From: Paenibacillus tyrphae
GTDB lineage: Bacteria > Bacillota > Bacilli > Paenibacillales > NBRC-103111
DNA: 64,000 nt
Reading direction: 5' to 3'
Assembly (NCBI RefSeq): GCF_027925525.1
Contig: NZ_BSDJ01000015.1
Span: 94,771 to 158,770 of the forward strand
Notes under the pieces: model-generated
What the model saw: only the letters and a program-made list of their open reading frames with translations
Database searches by the model: none
What the model was told of the DNA's origin: nothing
Position numbers and translations under genes: made by a program
In this document: piece by piece, positions 9,601-18,107 of the stretch
Numbering within the stretch: the stretch's first letter is position 1
Layout of the letters: each line of letters begins with the position of its first letter

Positions 9601-10273
9601 TCTTATACCCTACTCCCCAAACGGTTTTAATATATCGAGGTTCTCTTGGGCGATCTTCAATTTTCTCACGCAAATTCCGAATATGAACCATTACCGTATT
9701 ATCCGAATATCCGAACGGTTCATTCCATACGCTTTCGTAGATTTTATCGGCGCTAAACACTTGCCCTGGGAAACTTGCGAGCAATTGTAAAATGGAAAAC
9801 TCCAGTGGCGTTAGTGAAATTTCGCTGCCATTCATGGTTACGGAATGTTTAGCCTTGTCGATAACAAGGTCTTGAATACGGATTAGGGAATCGTTTGATC
9901 CTTTTGCCGAGAACGTTTGCCGCCTTAACTGGGCTTTGACTCGAGCCAGCAATTCTAACGGATTAAAGGGTTTCGCTACGTAATCGTCCGCACCGGTAGT
10001 AAGACCCGTAATTTTGTCAATATCTTCTTCTTTGGCCGAGAGCATGATAACGGGGATTGTCGAAGCCTCCCTGATTTTGAGGCAAGTTTTGATGCCGTCC
10101 ATTCGGGGCATCATCACATCCAAGATAACTAGATGGACAGCGTTTGATTTTAATACATCTAGCGCTTCCAGACCGTCCACAGCTTCTACAACGCGATATC
10201 CTTCGTTTCGCAAGTATACATGAATGACATCCCGAATTTCTGAATCGTCATCGACAACAAGCACTGTATTCAT
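9590..10273 (-). CDS. OmpR/PhoB-family response regulator
   Basis: A 227-residue regulator from ATG 10273 with GGAG nine bases upstream; a GTG directly before it could also serve. The receiver domain has Asp52 as phosphoacceptor (LVILDVMMP) and the KPF motif (ADDYVAKPFNP). The C-terminal winged helix is typical (SDNTVMVHIRNLREKIED, KTVWGVGYKIEK). It is first in the regulator-kinase-LRR gene string. Target genes cannot be inferred; autoregulation and control of the LRR gene are likely. Confidence 0.93.
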   Translation of the reverse strand: MNTVLVVDDDSEIRDVIHVYLRNEGYRVVEAVDGLEALDVLKSNAVHLVILDVMMPRMDGIKTCLKIREASTIPVIMLSAKEEDIDKITGLTTGADDYVAKPFNPLELLARVKAQLRRQTFSAKGSNDSLIRIQDLVIDKAKHSVTMNGSEISLTPLEFSILQLLASFPGQVFSADKIYESVWNEPFGYSDNTVMVHIRNLREKIEDRPREPRYIKTVWGVGYKIEK

Positions 10274-10500
10274 CACGTTTTGCTCCTTTTCTGACTTTTA
10301 AAGATCACAAATATGAAAATTCCTATAATCATTGCCATAACTCCGTGTTGCTCTTCTTGATGCTGTCGATAAAAGTATACTACTTAAAATATCTAAAGAG
10401 CCTATTAAAGTATTTCTAAAGAAATTCTGAAGAAATGCAAACGCCCCCATTTATCCAATTCTGGCCTCAAATAAGAACATGTGTTTGTTTTTATAACAAA

Positions 10501-10533
10501 TAAAAAGCTCAAGCTATCTTCTAGCTTAAGCTC
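10501..10533 (-). terminator. Intrinsic terminator, minus strand
   Basis: Arms AGCTCAAGCTA and TAGCTTAAGCT pair with one G-U-type mismatch. On the minus strand the hairpin is followed by TTTTTA. It lies just after the 34-codon ORF at 10547-10651, the only candidate gene it could serve. Confidence 0.65.
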
Positions 10534-10546
10534 ATTCCCTTTTCTA

Positions 10547-10651
10547 TTAAGCACCAACAGCTTCAGAATATATACCGATGATTATTGCAGAGAGAATACT
10601 TACAAGCGTTGCACCATATAACAATTTCAGCCCGAAACGGGCAAGTAACAT
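10547..10651 (-). CDS. Possible 34-residue hydrophobic peptide
   Basis: The ORF begins MLLARFGLKLLYGATLVSIL and ends with EAVGA and TAA. It is one predicted transmembrane helix with a basic N-terminus. It is followed by an intrinsic terminator 14 bases downstream, and a TATACT -10-like element lies just upstream. No clear ribosome binding site is visible, and the -10 is so close that the mRNA could be almost leaderless. It could be a small membrane peptide or type I toxin-like peptide, or chance. Confidence 0.35.
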   Translation of the reverse strand: MLLARFGLKLLYGATLVSILSAIIIGIYSEAVGA

Positions 10652-10734
10652 GTGAATGTTTATAGTATACACAAGAACTAATTATCTAAAACTTTTATGA
10701 TGATTTAAAAGCATGAATCAATATACTAGCCAAC

Positions 10735-11040
10735 TTAGAATAAACCCCTTATATCACATGTACTTACAATTGATAAGGTTCCCCGTAACCGGCTTAACGG
10801 CAAAAAAAATAGCCTGCGATGAATGATGCCGTCCCGTTCGAGCTCTCTTAACTGCAATGTGAGCATAAACTGCGTAATTCCCGGATTGAGGCGCCTGAAT
10901 TCATTGAATCTTTTCGTTCCGTCCAGAAGCTGATAGAGAATGATCCCCTTCCACTTTCCGCCAATAACATCCAGCGTTGTTTCAACCGGACATGCTTGCA
11001 TATCTGGACGCATTCCATATTTGTTTCTTCGGTCTCCCAT
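10735..11040 (-). CDS. HxlR-family transcriptional regulator, 3' end degraded
   Basis: The 101 residues begin with the family pattern: ACPVETTLDVIGGKWKGIIL, then the winged-helix core FNEFRRLNPGITQFMLTLQL and RELERDGIIHR. In HxlR proteins this is followed by a conserved PPKVEYSLT wing and a C-terminal helix. Here the sequence becomes LFFLPLSRLRGTLSIVSTCD and stops, so the wing and dimer helix are missing, probably through a frameshift or indel near the T run at 10798-10812. It is divergent from the oxidoreductase gene it would be expected to control. It may be a pseudogene. Confidence 0.7.
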   Translation of the reverse strand: MGDRRNKYGMRPDMQACPVETTLDVIGGKWKGIILYQLLDGTKRFNEFRRLNPGITQFMLTLQLRELERDGIIHRRLFFLPLSRLRGTLSIVSTCDIRGLF

Positions 11041-11168
11041 CAGCTTATCCTCCCAAAGGTTTGATTTTTAATACTATACCATAAAAATATGCGTACTTAC
11101 TTAAAGTAATCTGACTGATATACAATGCTATCTGTACAACATTTGCTATTTGAGAGGATGGGATACCT

Positions 11169-12212
11169 ATGAATACTAACCAAAAGATGAAAGCCATCGG
11201 TGCTTACCGATACCTCCCCATATCTGATCCGGAAAGCCTTATGGATCTGCACTTGGATAAACCGGAACCTACAGGCCGCGATTTGCTTGTAAAAGTAAAA
11301 GCTATCTCCGTCAACCCTGCAGACGTAGGCGTTCGCGAAAAACATAACTACGAAGCCGAATCACCGAAAATTCTTGGTTGGGATGCTGCTGGAATCGTAG
11401 AACAAGTTGGCCCTGACTGTCAATTGTTTAAACCAGGGGACATGGTCTATTATGCGGGCAGTGTGGCTCGACCAGGCACTAATAGCGAATTTCACTTGGT
11501 TGATGAACGAATTGTAGGAAAAATGCCAAGAAGTTTGGATTTCGCAGCAGCCGCCGCATTACCGCTTACCTCGATAACTGCATGGGAGGGCCTGTTTGAT
11601 CGTTTAGGAATTAGCTTAAACGCGAATGAAAATAAAAGTATACTTATTATCGGCGCAGCTGGAGGAGTAGGATCGATTGCCGTGCAACTTGCCAAATTAG
11701 CAGGTTTGACAGTCATCGGTACTGCTTCGCGTCCGGAGTCAACTCAATGGGTCAAAAGTTTGGGTGCGGATTTTATAATAAACCACAACAACCCTTTCCA
11801 ACCTCAGCTCAAGGAATTTGGTATAGATACTGTGGATTATATTTTCTGCTTGAATGATACTGTACAACACCTGACGAATATGTCGGAGGCCATTACCCCC
11901 CAAGGTAAAATTTGCTGTATCGTTCCTACGGATAAGGCTTCCTGGGCAGGAAGCCTGAAAATGGACTTGCTGTTTGCTAAAAGTGTAATGTTTGTATGGG
12001 AGTTCATGTTTACACGGTCCTTGTTTCATACCGAAGACATGATGAAACAATATGAATTGCTGAATGACCTGGCGGACTTAATCGATGATGGAAAATTAAA
12101 AACTACACTAAATGAACGACTAGAACCCATTAATGCAGCAAACCTGCGTTTAGCACATGAGAAGTTGGAAAATGGACGGTCTATTGGTAAAATTGTTTTA
12201 GAAAATTTCTGA
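11169..12212 (+). CDS. Zinc-type alcohol dehydrogenase/quinone oxidoreductase family protein
   Basis: A 347-residue medium-chain dehydrogenase. The N-terminal GroES-like domain (LLVKVKAISVNPADVGVR, ILGWDAAGIVEQVG) is followed by the nucleotide-binding Rossmann motif IIGAAGGVGSIAVQLAKLAG and a C-terminal closing segment (HEKLENGRSIGKIVLENF). It probably reduces quinones, enones or aldehydes with NAD(P)H. Divergent HxlR regulators next to such enzymes usually respond to electrophiles; the copy here looks broken, so expression may be deregulated. The ATG at 11169 follows GAGAGG; a second Met six codons later is an alternative. Confidence 0.88.
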   Translation: MNTNQKMKAIGAYRYLPISDPESLMDLHLDKPEPTGRDLLVKVKAISVNPADVGVREKHNYEAESPKILGWDAAGIVEQVGPDCQLFKPGDMVYYAGSVARPGTNSEFHLVDERIVGKMPRSLDFAAAAALPLTSITAWEGLFDRLGISLNANENKSILIIGAAGGVGSIAVQLAKLAGLTVIGTASRPESTQWVKSLGADFIINHNNPFQPQLKEFGIDTVDYIFCLNDTVQHLTNMSEAITPQGKICCIVPTDKASWAGSLKMDLLFAKSVMFVWEFMFTRSLFHTEDMMKQYELLNDLADLIDDGKLKTTLNERLEPINAANLRLAHEKLENGRSIGKIVLENF

Positions 12213-12263
12213 TACCTACGAAGAAGGCACGGCCGAAGTAATAATCGAGTAGATGATGCAAAA

Positions 12264-12287
12264 GCCGCCATAGCTTTGGCGGCAGTG
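12264..12287 (-). terminator. Intrinsic terminator after secA2
   Basis: GCCGCCA and TGGCGGC form a seven-pair GC stem with a six-base loop. Followed on the minus strand by TTTTG. It lies between the convergent oxidoreductase and secA2 genes. Confidence 0.6.
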
Positions 12288-12333
12288 GCATGTTTATACC
12301 GATTATAAAATTGAGAAATCCAAGCGATCCCGA

Positions 12334-14628
12334 TCAAAATTTTGGCCACCCGAATACCGGCCTCAGCATCTTGCGCATCCAATAAGCGATTATCGTCCCT
12401 GGGTTCCATGAACCGGGATTCTGCAAGTACTCCATGTATTGGTCGTTGATAGTATAAGTCCAAGTGGAAGTAGGGCTCTTCAGCCCGAACTTTTCCCACT
12501 TCGCCGGATCATTCGAACCTCCGAGCTTTACGAGCATATTTGACGACTCTCTATTTATTTTAGCCGGAATTTGCTCGTAGGCTTGGATGATTTGCACATG
12601 AAACTCGTCGATCGGATTGCGGTTAGTAAGGCTCGTCAAATGGATGCTTTCGCAAATGTAAGAAACGTAGGCCAGATGGTCAGCCCAGAACTTGTCGATA
12701 TAATAAAGCCGTACCCGCTGCTCCGAAGGGCTCATCGGCGTCTCGCCTTTCAAAATTCCGAGCCGCTCCTCGTATAGAATACGCCGCTGTTCCTCCACCA
12801 TATCCGAATAACGGTTCAGTTCCTGGCGGATATGGAAGTTTTGGCCCATAATAACGCGCTGAATGTGGGCGATATTGCTGCGGAGCACCGACTCCTCGAG
12901 AGCATCATCCTGCCTGAGATCGCGATAGGCGGGCGGAATCACTTTATCGATGCCGAACCGAAGCATCAACTCGTCTTCCAAGCTTACGAAAAATACGGAA
13001 GCTCCCGGGTCGCCTTGGCGGCCAGATCGCCCGCGCAGCTGATTGTCAATCCGCACGCTTTGGTGCATATGCGTTCCAATCACGTACAAGCCGCCTAGCT
13101 TGGCGACAACTTCTGCTTGCGTGGGGTTGCCGCCGCCAAGCCGAATGTCGACGCCGCGTCCCGCCATATTCGTAGACACCGTCACAGCGCCGATTTCTCC
13201 CGCTTTGGCGATGATCTCGGCCTCTTCTGCGTCGTTCTTCGCATTCAGAACATGGCAAGGCACATCGGCAGCCGCCAGCGCCTCCGCCAGAACGTCAGAC
13301 TCCTCGACGCTTGACGTACCAATGAGAATTGGACGTCCCGTCGCATGGACGGACGAGATTTCTTGTACAAGCGCCTTAAGCTTGGCTTCTTTATGGGTAT
13401 AAATCCGGTGCGGAAGGTCGATCCGTATGTTTGGCCGGTTCGGCGGAATTTGCACGACCTGCAGCCCATAAATATCTTCGAATTCCATTGCGGAAACGTG
13501 CGCGGTAGCCGTCATTCCGCAAATCTTCGGATATAGGCTAAGGAAGTGTTGAAGGGTGATCGTACCGAGAATTTTCCCGCCGGCTTTCGACTGCAGCCCT
13601 TCTTTGGCCGCAAGCGCGGCTTGCAGCCCATCCGGCAAATGCCTGTTCTCCGCCACGCGGCCGGTATATTCGTCGATCAGCTCGATTTTACCGTCCCGGA
13701 CGATGTAATCGACGTCTTTTTTCAATAACGATTCCGCATGCAGCGCGCAATTTAACGATATTAACAAATGACTATTATGGCTTTCGTACAAATTGCCGCA
13801 TCCCAGCAGCGATTCCGCTTTCGCTGAGCCCGCTTCATTCAAGTAAACGTTCCGCTTGAACTCATCGAAGTCGTAATGCTCATCTTGCTCGAGCTGCCTG
13901 GCCACTTCTGCGAAACGAATGCCGTCGTTGCCGGAAGAGCTCGGCTCGCCGGCAATGACTAGCGGCACTCGCGCTTCGTCAAGAAGCAGTGAATCCGCTT
14001 CGTCGACGATGACGTAGTGGAAAGGACGATGCACGGTATCGGCTTCGTTTAGTGCGATCGCGTCGCGCAAATAATCAAATCCTGCCTCTTTGGCCGTAAC
14101 ATAGGTTATATCCGCGGCGTACGCTTCCCGTTTCTCGGACAGGCTCATACCCGCTTGAACCGATTTTACCGTTAACCCGAGGAAACGATAGATCGGGCCC
14201 ATCCACTCCGCATCCCGATTTGCCAAATAATCGTTAAAAGTCAGCACATGAACGCCTTCGCCGGTTAGCGCATGTAGATAAGCAGGCATAACAGCAGACA
14301 GCGTTTTTCCTTCTCCGGTATGCTGCTCGATCAAAAATCCCTCGTGCAGAGCGATGGCAGCCATGATCTGGACATCATAAGGCTGTAATCCCAGCGTTCT
14401 CTTCGCTGCCTCACAAACTAGCGCATAGGCATCGACAAGCAGCTCGTCCAAAGGCGTACCCGATTTTGCTTCCTTTTTCAGCCGGAGAGATTCCGCTTGC
14501 AGCTGCTTTTCGTCCCATGCTTCCAAATTCCGTTTCCTGACGAGCTCCGCTTTGTCCCGATAGCCTTTCAGCTTATGCCGGGTATCGCGGTCTTTGAATT
14601 CTCGCATCCACTTGACGGCTAAATTCAT
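12334..14628 (-). CDS. secA2: Accessory Sec translocase ATPase SecA2
   Basis: The 764 residues have a complete SecA motor: Walker A HTGEGKT (residues 103-109), Walker B VIVDEAD, and the helicase motifs IGTSSVEESDVLAEALA and NMAGRGVDIRLGGGNP. Differences from the housekeeping protein (LIEQHTGEGKT, TYVTAKEAGFDYL) and the absence of the C-terminal zinc-binding tail point to the SecA2 type known from Bacillus cereus-group bacteria. There SecA2 helps export S-layer and other surface proteins. It is isolated from sec genes here, but SLH and adhesin genes lie within 12 kb, so they may be clients (inference). GGAGGG precedes the start. Confidence 0.9.
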   Translation of the reverse strand: MNLAVKWMREFKDRDTRHKLKGYRDKAELVRKRNLEAWDEKQLQAESLRLKKEAKSGTPLDELLVDAYALVCEAAKRTLGLQPYDVQIMAAIALHEGFLIEQHTGEGKTLSAVMPAYLHALTGEGVHVLTFNDYLANRDAEWMGPIYRFLGLTVKSVQAGMSLSEKREAYAADITYVTAKEAGFDYLRDAIALNEADTVHRPFHYVIVDEADSLLLDEARVPLVIAGEPSSSGNDGIRFAEVARQLEQDEHYDFDEFKRNVYLNEAGSAKAESLLGCGNLYESHNSHLLISLNCALHAESLLKKDVDYIVRDGKIELIDEYTGRVAENRHLPDGLQAALAAKEGLQSKAGGKILGTITLQHFLSLYPKICGMTATAHVSAMEFEDIYGLQVVQIPPNRPNIRIDLPHRIYTHKEAKLKALVQEISSVHATGRPILIGTSSVEESDVLAEALAAADVPCHVLNAKNDAEEAEIIAKAGEIGAVTVSTNMAGRGVDIRLGGGNPTQAEVVAKLGGLYVIGTHMHQSVRIDNQLRGRSGRQGDPGASVFFVSLEDELMLRFGIDKVIPPAYRDLRQDDALEESVLRSNIAHIQRVIMGQNFHIRQELNRYSDMVEEQRRILYEERLGILKGETPMSPSEQRVRLYYIDKFWADHLAYVSYICESIHLTSLTNRNPIDEFHVQIIQAYEQIPAKINRESSNMLVKLGGSNDPAKWEKFGLKSPTSTWTYTINDQYMEYLQNPGSWNPGTIIAYWMRKMLRPVFGWPKF

Positions 14629-14682
14629 CGGAATTTGATCCCTCCTCGGTAGAAATATGCGATATCATTTGTAAATTTTTCC

Positions 14683-15393
14683 CTATTCATCCTTTAACCG
14701 TCGTTGATACAAAACAACAGACACAATCGTTAATACAACCGTCCATGCCAAAATAATGAGGAGGGGTCTTAATAAATCTCCCGTCGTAAAGCCTATATTT
14801 TGTATAGCTAGCAAACGCACAAGTTGAACGCTTGGTGCATACTCCAGCACTTTGAAGATCGGATAATCTTTCACTAGTAACACTCCCCATGGTGCCCCCG
14901 TAAATACGAGCGCCACAGGCATTATAGATAATGAGGCTTCAAGTACCGTCTTGGAGAATAAACCGCATATCGTCCCGGCGGCTGTGTATAGAATAATCGA
15001 AAAAACGATTGCTGCCACAAACGCCCATATACTAGCAGGCTCATAGCCCAATATATACGTAGCAATAGCCAGAGCAACAGCAGACACGACAAAGACTAAA
15101 GTACTTTTACCGATTAAAACATCCATGGTCGTGGCTGGAGTCATCATTAATGATCGTAAAGTGTTACGCTCCTTTTCTTCCGCAATCAAGCATGCTTGTA
15201 CTAAACACGTTAGTAACACAAACGAAGTATTTAGGAGAAAACCGGCAGCTCCAGGCAAAGACGGGCCTGCACTTCGAAAAAGAAATGCTAAGAGAATTGG
15301 AACAATCAGACTAAAGGAGACCCCATAATTGCGTGAAAATTCTTTGTAATCCTTCACAAATATCGCTCGAGCACGCTTTAATGAGATACTCAT
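14683..15393 (-). CDS. ABC-2 type transporter permease
   Basis: A 236-residue membrane protein with six predicted hydrophobic segments. The CDS overlaps its ATPase gene by four bases (ATGA). After the first helix it carries the ABC-2 landmark EEKERNTLRSLMMTPATTMD (residues ~72-91). It should export a lipid, peptide or drug together with the adjoining ATPase; single-copy permeases of this size probably work as homodimers. The substrate is unknown. It is the last gene of a three-gene string headed by a LytTR regulator. Confidence 0.9.
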   Translation of the reverse strand: MSISLKRARAIFVKDYKEFSRNYGVSFSLIVPILLAFLFRSAGPSLPGAAGFLLNTSFVLLTCLVQACLIAEEKERNTLRSLMMTPATTMDVLIGKSTLVFVVSAVALAIATYILGYEPASIWAFVAAIVFSIILYTAAGTICGLFSKTVLEASLSIMPVALVFTGAPWGVLLVKDYPIFKVLEYAPSVQLVRLLAIQNIGFTTGDLLRPLLIILAWTVVLTIVSVVLYQRRLKDE

Positions 15394-16235
15394 AGTAACT
15401 CACTTCCTGTCATTTTAATGAAGATATCACCTAGACTTGGCTCTTTCGTTTCTAATCGATCAATTAGCCCTCGTTTCATCCAAGCGGCTATTTGATCGGC
15501 CGTTCCCTCATCGATCGGGAGCTCGTAGGCTTCCCCATGGATTAAGTCAACACAAACTACGTTTTCCCGATGCTGTTTTTTAAGTTCCTTGGGTGAGCCG
15601 ATGGTTTGGATTTGTCCTTGATACAAAATCGCTACGCGGTTACATATCAATTCGGCCTCAGCCATATCATGCGTAGTTAAAAAAATCGTTGTCCCATTCT
15701 CATTTAAGTAGCGTAGGCCTTTATAAATATGTGCTGAGTTTACTGGATCTAAAGCCGAAGTAGGTTCATCTAAAAATAATAATTCCGGCTCATGGATAAT
15801 CGCACATGCCAACATGACACGCTGACGCATCCCTTTCGATAAGAGATTGACTTTCTTTTTGCGCTCTCCGCTTAAGTTTACAAACTGCAGCACCTTATCG
15901 ATCGAAGATCTGGGAAGATCATATAATTGGCGATACAGCTCTAGATTTTCCTCTATAGTTAATCTCTCATACAGACCACTGTTATCCGTCAAAATGCCAA
16001 AGCGCATCTTCTGTGCAGACTGATGCATCATCTCCGCTGGCTGGTTAAATACACTTGCCTGTCCACTTGTCGGATTTAATTGCGCCGTTAAAATCTTTAT
16101 TAATGTTGTTTTTCCTGAACCACTCGGACCCAGGAAACCAAAAATTTCTCCTTTTGGAATGGAAAAAGACACATCTGCCAATGCGTCCTTATTTCCAAAC
16201 CTCTTTCGAATATGTTCTACTTGGATAACATCCAT
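15390..16235 (-). CDS. ABC transporter ATP-binding protein
   Basis: From the ATG at 16235 (AAGGAAG eight bases upstream) the protein has 281 residues. It shows Walker A GPSGSGKTT, the Q loop, signature LLSKGMRQRV in place of LSGGQ, Walker B ELLFLDEPTSALD and the H-loop TTHDMAEAE. It belongs to the drug/bacteriocin-exporter (CcmA/BcrA-like) subfamily. The C-terminal ~70 residues form a family-typical regulatory extension. It pairs with the downstream permease. Confidence 0.93.
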   Translation of the reverse strand: MDVIQVEHIRKRFGNKDALADVSFSIPKGEIFGFLGPSGSGKTTLIKILTAQLNPTSGQASVFNQPAEMMHQSAQKMRFGILTDNSGLYERLTIEENLELYRQLYDLPRSSIDKVLQFVNLSGERKKKVNLLSKGMRQRVMLACAIIHEPELLFLDEPTSALDPVNSAHIYKGLRYLNENGTTIFLTTHDMAEAELICNRVAILYQGQIQTIGSPKELKKQHRENVVCVDLIHGEAYELPIDEGTADQIAAWMKRGLIDRLETKEPSLGDIFIKMTGSELL

Positions 16236-16373
16236 GAACACCACTTCCTTAGAGTTGATGCCTTAAGCATATAAAGATTGCCTGCCTCCAGCCATCAAAA
16301 CCCGCCGAAATGTAGCTGTAATCGCCTGAATGGTACCATGGAATGCTTGATTGGTTCGATATTGCCCCGGAAA

Positions 16374-17309
16374 TTAAATGTTAAGAAGTGCTTTTAATTC
16401 CTGCAATTTTGAACGAGATAACGGAACCACGGCATCTTTGCCTGTATTTAATCGCAAGCTGTAGCTATTCTTCGTCCATGTAATAATCTCTCTTACTTTT
16501 TGCAGATTAACGATGTAGGATCGATGACACCTAAAAAATCCGAAATTTAACAATCTCTGCTCGAGCTCGGTTAGCGTCAAAGCACAGACGTAATTTTCCC
16601 CACCCACATGAACAAGGATCGAACCATCTATACTTTCTATGTAATCGATTTCGGGCGGGTCAAATAAAATCACTTTGTCATTTCTTTTCGTATAAATCTT
16701 CTGCAAGGTTATATTGGCCCGATCTTGTTCCTGCACTTCCTGCTTATCCTCTTCGGAGTCCCGAATATCCAATGGATGAAATCCGAATTCGTTCAATCGA
16801 TAAATGGCATCACAGGAAATAAGGGCATCCTCTAAATTCGAAGTTAAAATTAAAATCTGCTTTTCCTTCGAAAGGTCATCTAAAATCCGTTTAAAATGAC
16901 GACGATCTTGTTCTTCCAAGTAGAAATAGGGTTCCTCCAGTACGAGTGTAGGCTGATGCGCAAAAAAGACACGCAGCAACGTCACATACATCCTTTTTGA
17001 TGAGCTTAGATCCTTGATTTTTACCTTTCGTTCTTCTTTTAAAGCAAAATAATCCATCAACAGAGCGACATGCTCATTCCTCTCCGTTACTTTGATTAGA
17101 AAAGTGATTAGCTCTTCCACCGTTAAACGCATATACTCGCCTTGTTGAACTCGAAATAAATAATATTGGGGATGATTCACTAATTGATTCATTAAAAGCT
17201 GCTTTCGCTTCAAGTCCGTTAAAATGCCAATCGATTGGTTCGATGTCATATTTAATTCGATCTTCGGTAGAAATAATTCCCCATCATCATACACTGGTTG
17301 AAATTGCAT
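16374..17309 (-). CDS. LytTR-domain regulator with a degenerate ABC-ATPase domain
   Basis: The ATG at 17309 has GGGAGG five bases upstream, giving 311 residues. Residues ~1-190 look like an ABC ATPase lacking a Walker A lysine motif (where GxxGxGKT is expected it reads IGILTDLKRKQLLM). It keeps a signature-like LSSSKRMYVTLLRVFF and a Walker B-like TLVLEEPYFYLEEQD. The C-terminal ~100 residues are a LytTR DNA-binding domain (IDYIESIDGSILVHVGGENY, FFRCHRSYIVNLQKVREI). It probably senses the transporter or its ligand without hydrolysing ATP and controls the downstream ABC genes. The 130-base gap to the ATPase gene may hold its targets. Confidence 0.85.
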   Translation of the reverse strand: MQFQPVYDDGELFLPKIELNMTSNQSIGILTDLKRKQLLMNQLVNHPQYYLFRVQQGEYMRLTVEELITFLIKVTERNEHVALLMDYFALKEERKVKIKDLSSSKRMYVTLLRVFFAHQPTLVLEEPYFYLEEQDRRHFKRILDDLSKEKQILILTSNLEDALISCDAIYRLNEFGFHPLDIRDSEEDKQEVQEQDRANITLQKIYTKRNDKVILFDPPEIDYIESIDGSILVHVGGENYVCALTLTELEQRLLNFGFFRCHRSYIVNLQKVREIITWTKNSYSLRLNTGKDAVVPLSRSKLQELKALLNI

Positions 17310-17350
17310 GCCGTCCTCCCGGTCAGTGCCGCTATAGGATATATATAACA

Positions 17351-17379
17351 ATTATAATGTTGGGATACTTTTTTGTCTT
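17351..17379 (-). promoter_or_regulatory. SigA-type promoter of the LytTR/ABC string
   Basis: On the minus strand AAGACA (17374-17379) and a perfect TATAAT (17351-17356) are separated by 17 bases, about 45 bases before the regulator start. Confidence 0.55.
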
Positions 17380-17597
17380 CTCTAAGCCATAGGTCGGGAA
17401 AATACGATGAGAGAGGATTTTTCATGCAATAACGCATTCAAAATTTGGATCGGCTTATTCACTCGCGGTAGATCATAAACATATTTTTGGGGCGGTTCTG
17501 CAGGTGGAATCAGGAGATGGATAACTGTCATGGAGCGGAGCGGCCGGTTGAGCTCTGCTAGCAATCGTTTGACTAGAAGGGACTTGAGAATTTATTT

Positions 17598-18107
17598 TTA
17601 CCCCTTTGTCTTCCTTTCATGCGAAAATCTGGGTTTCCAAGAAGAAAAGTCAGCCACATAAATTTCGTTAAGAATCAAATCGAGCGGCAAGTGATCTATT
17701 ACATCAGCAACTTCATCATAAGGCGAAGGAATTACAAAAGAAAATCCAAAGTCATCATCAATGATCAGCGAACCATTAAAAATTCGCTGCCTGGATGTCA
17801 AGCCCATTATATCCCTTATCGATTGCCCGGCGTACAAACATCCCTTATAGCGCCCCTTGTAACTTTGATTGCAGCCAATAGAGACGATCAGGCCACTAGA
17901 ATCTACAACAATTGTCATAGTGCTATCCAATGTATATGCAGATCTTACCTCGCCATCGGGAACGGAATATCCTTTAAGCTCAACCCTGTGCCGCGAATAT
18001 ATTTCATCAATATACTCAGATATATTTCTCCCCAATACAACATTACCCATCGAATACCCCGATATGACTTTCGCATTAAAAGCAATCACCCATGGCCCTC
18101 CGTTCAT
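17598..18107 (-). CDS. Hypothetical protein
   Basis: A 169-residue protein I do not recognise. It has no signal peptide. It is acidic and beta-rich with short motifs such as TIVVDSSGLIVSIGCNQSYKG and a hydrophobic FGFSFVIPSPYDEVADVI near the end. The ATG at 18107 lacks a good ribosome binding site; the GTG at 18089 (MIAFNAKVISGYS) has GGAGGG six bases upstream and may be the true start. A stop lies three codons before the ATG, so it is not an obvious N-terminal truncation. It stands alone beside the att-like repeat cluster. Confidence 0.55.
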   Translation of the reverse strand: MNGGPWVIAFNAKVISGYSMGNVVLGRNISEYIDEIYSRHRVELKGYSVPDGEVRSAYTLDSTMTIVVDSSGLIVSIGCNQSYKGRYKGCLYAGQSIRDIMGLTSRQRIFNGSLIIDDDFGFSFVIPSPYDEVADVIDHLPLDLILNEIYVADFSSWKPRFSHERKTKG

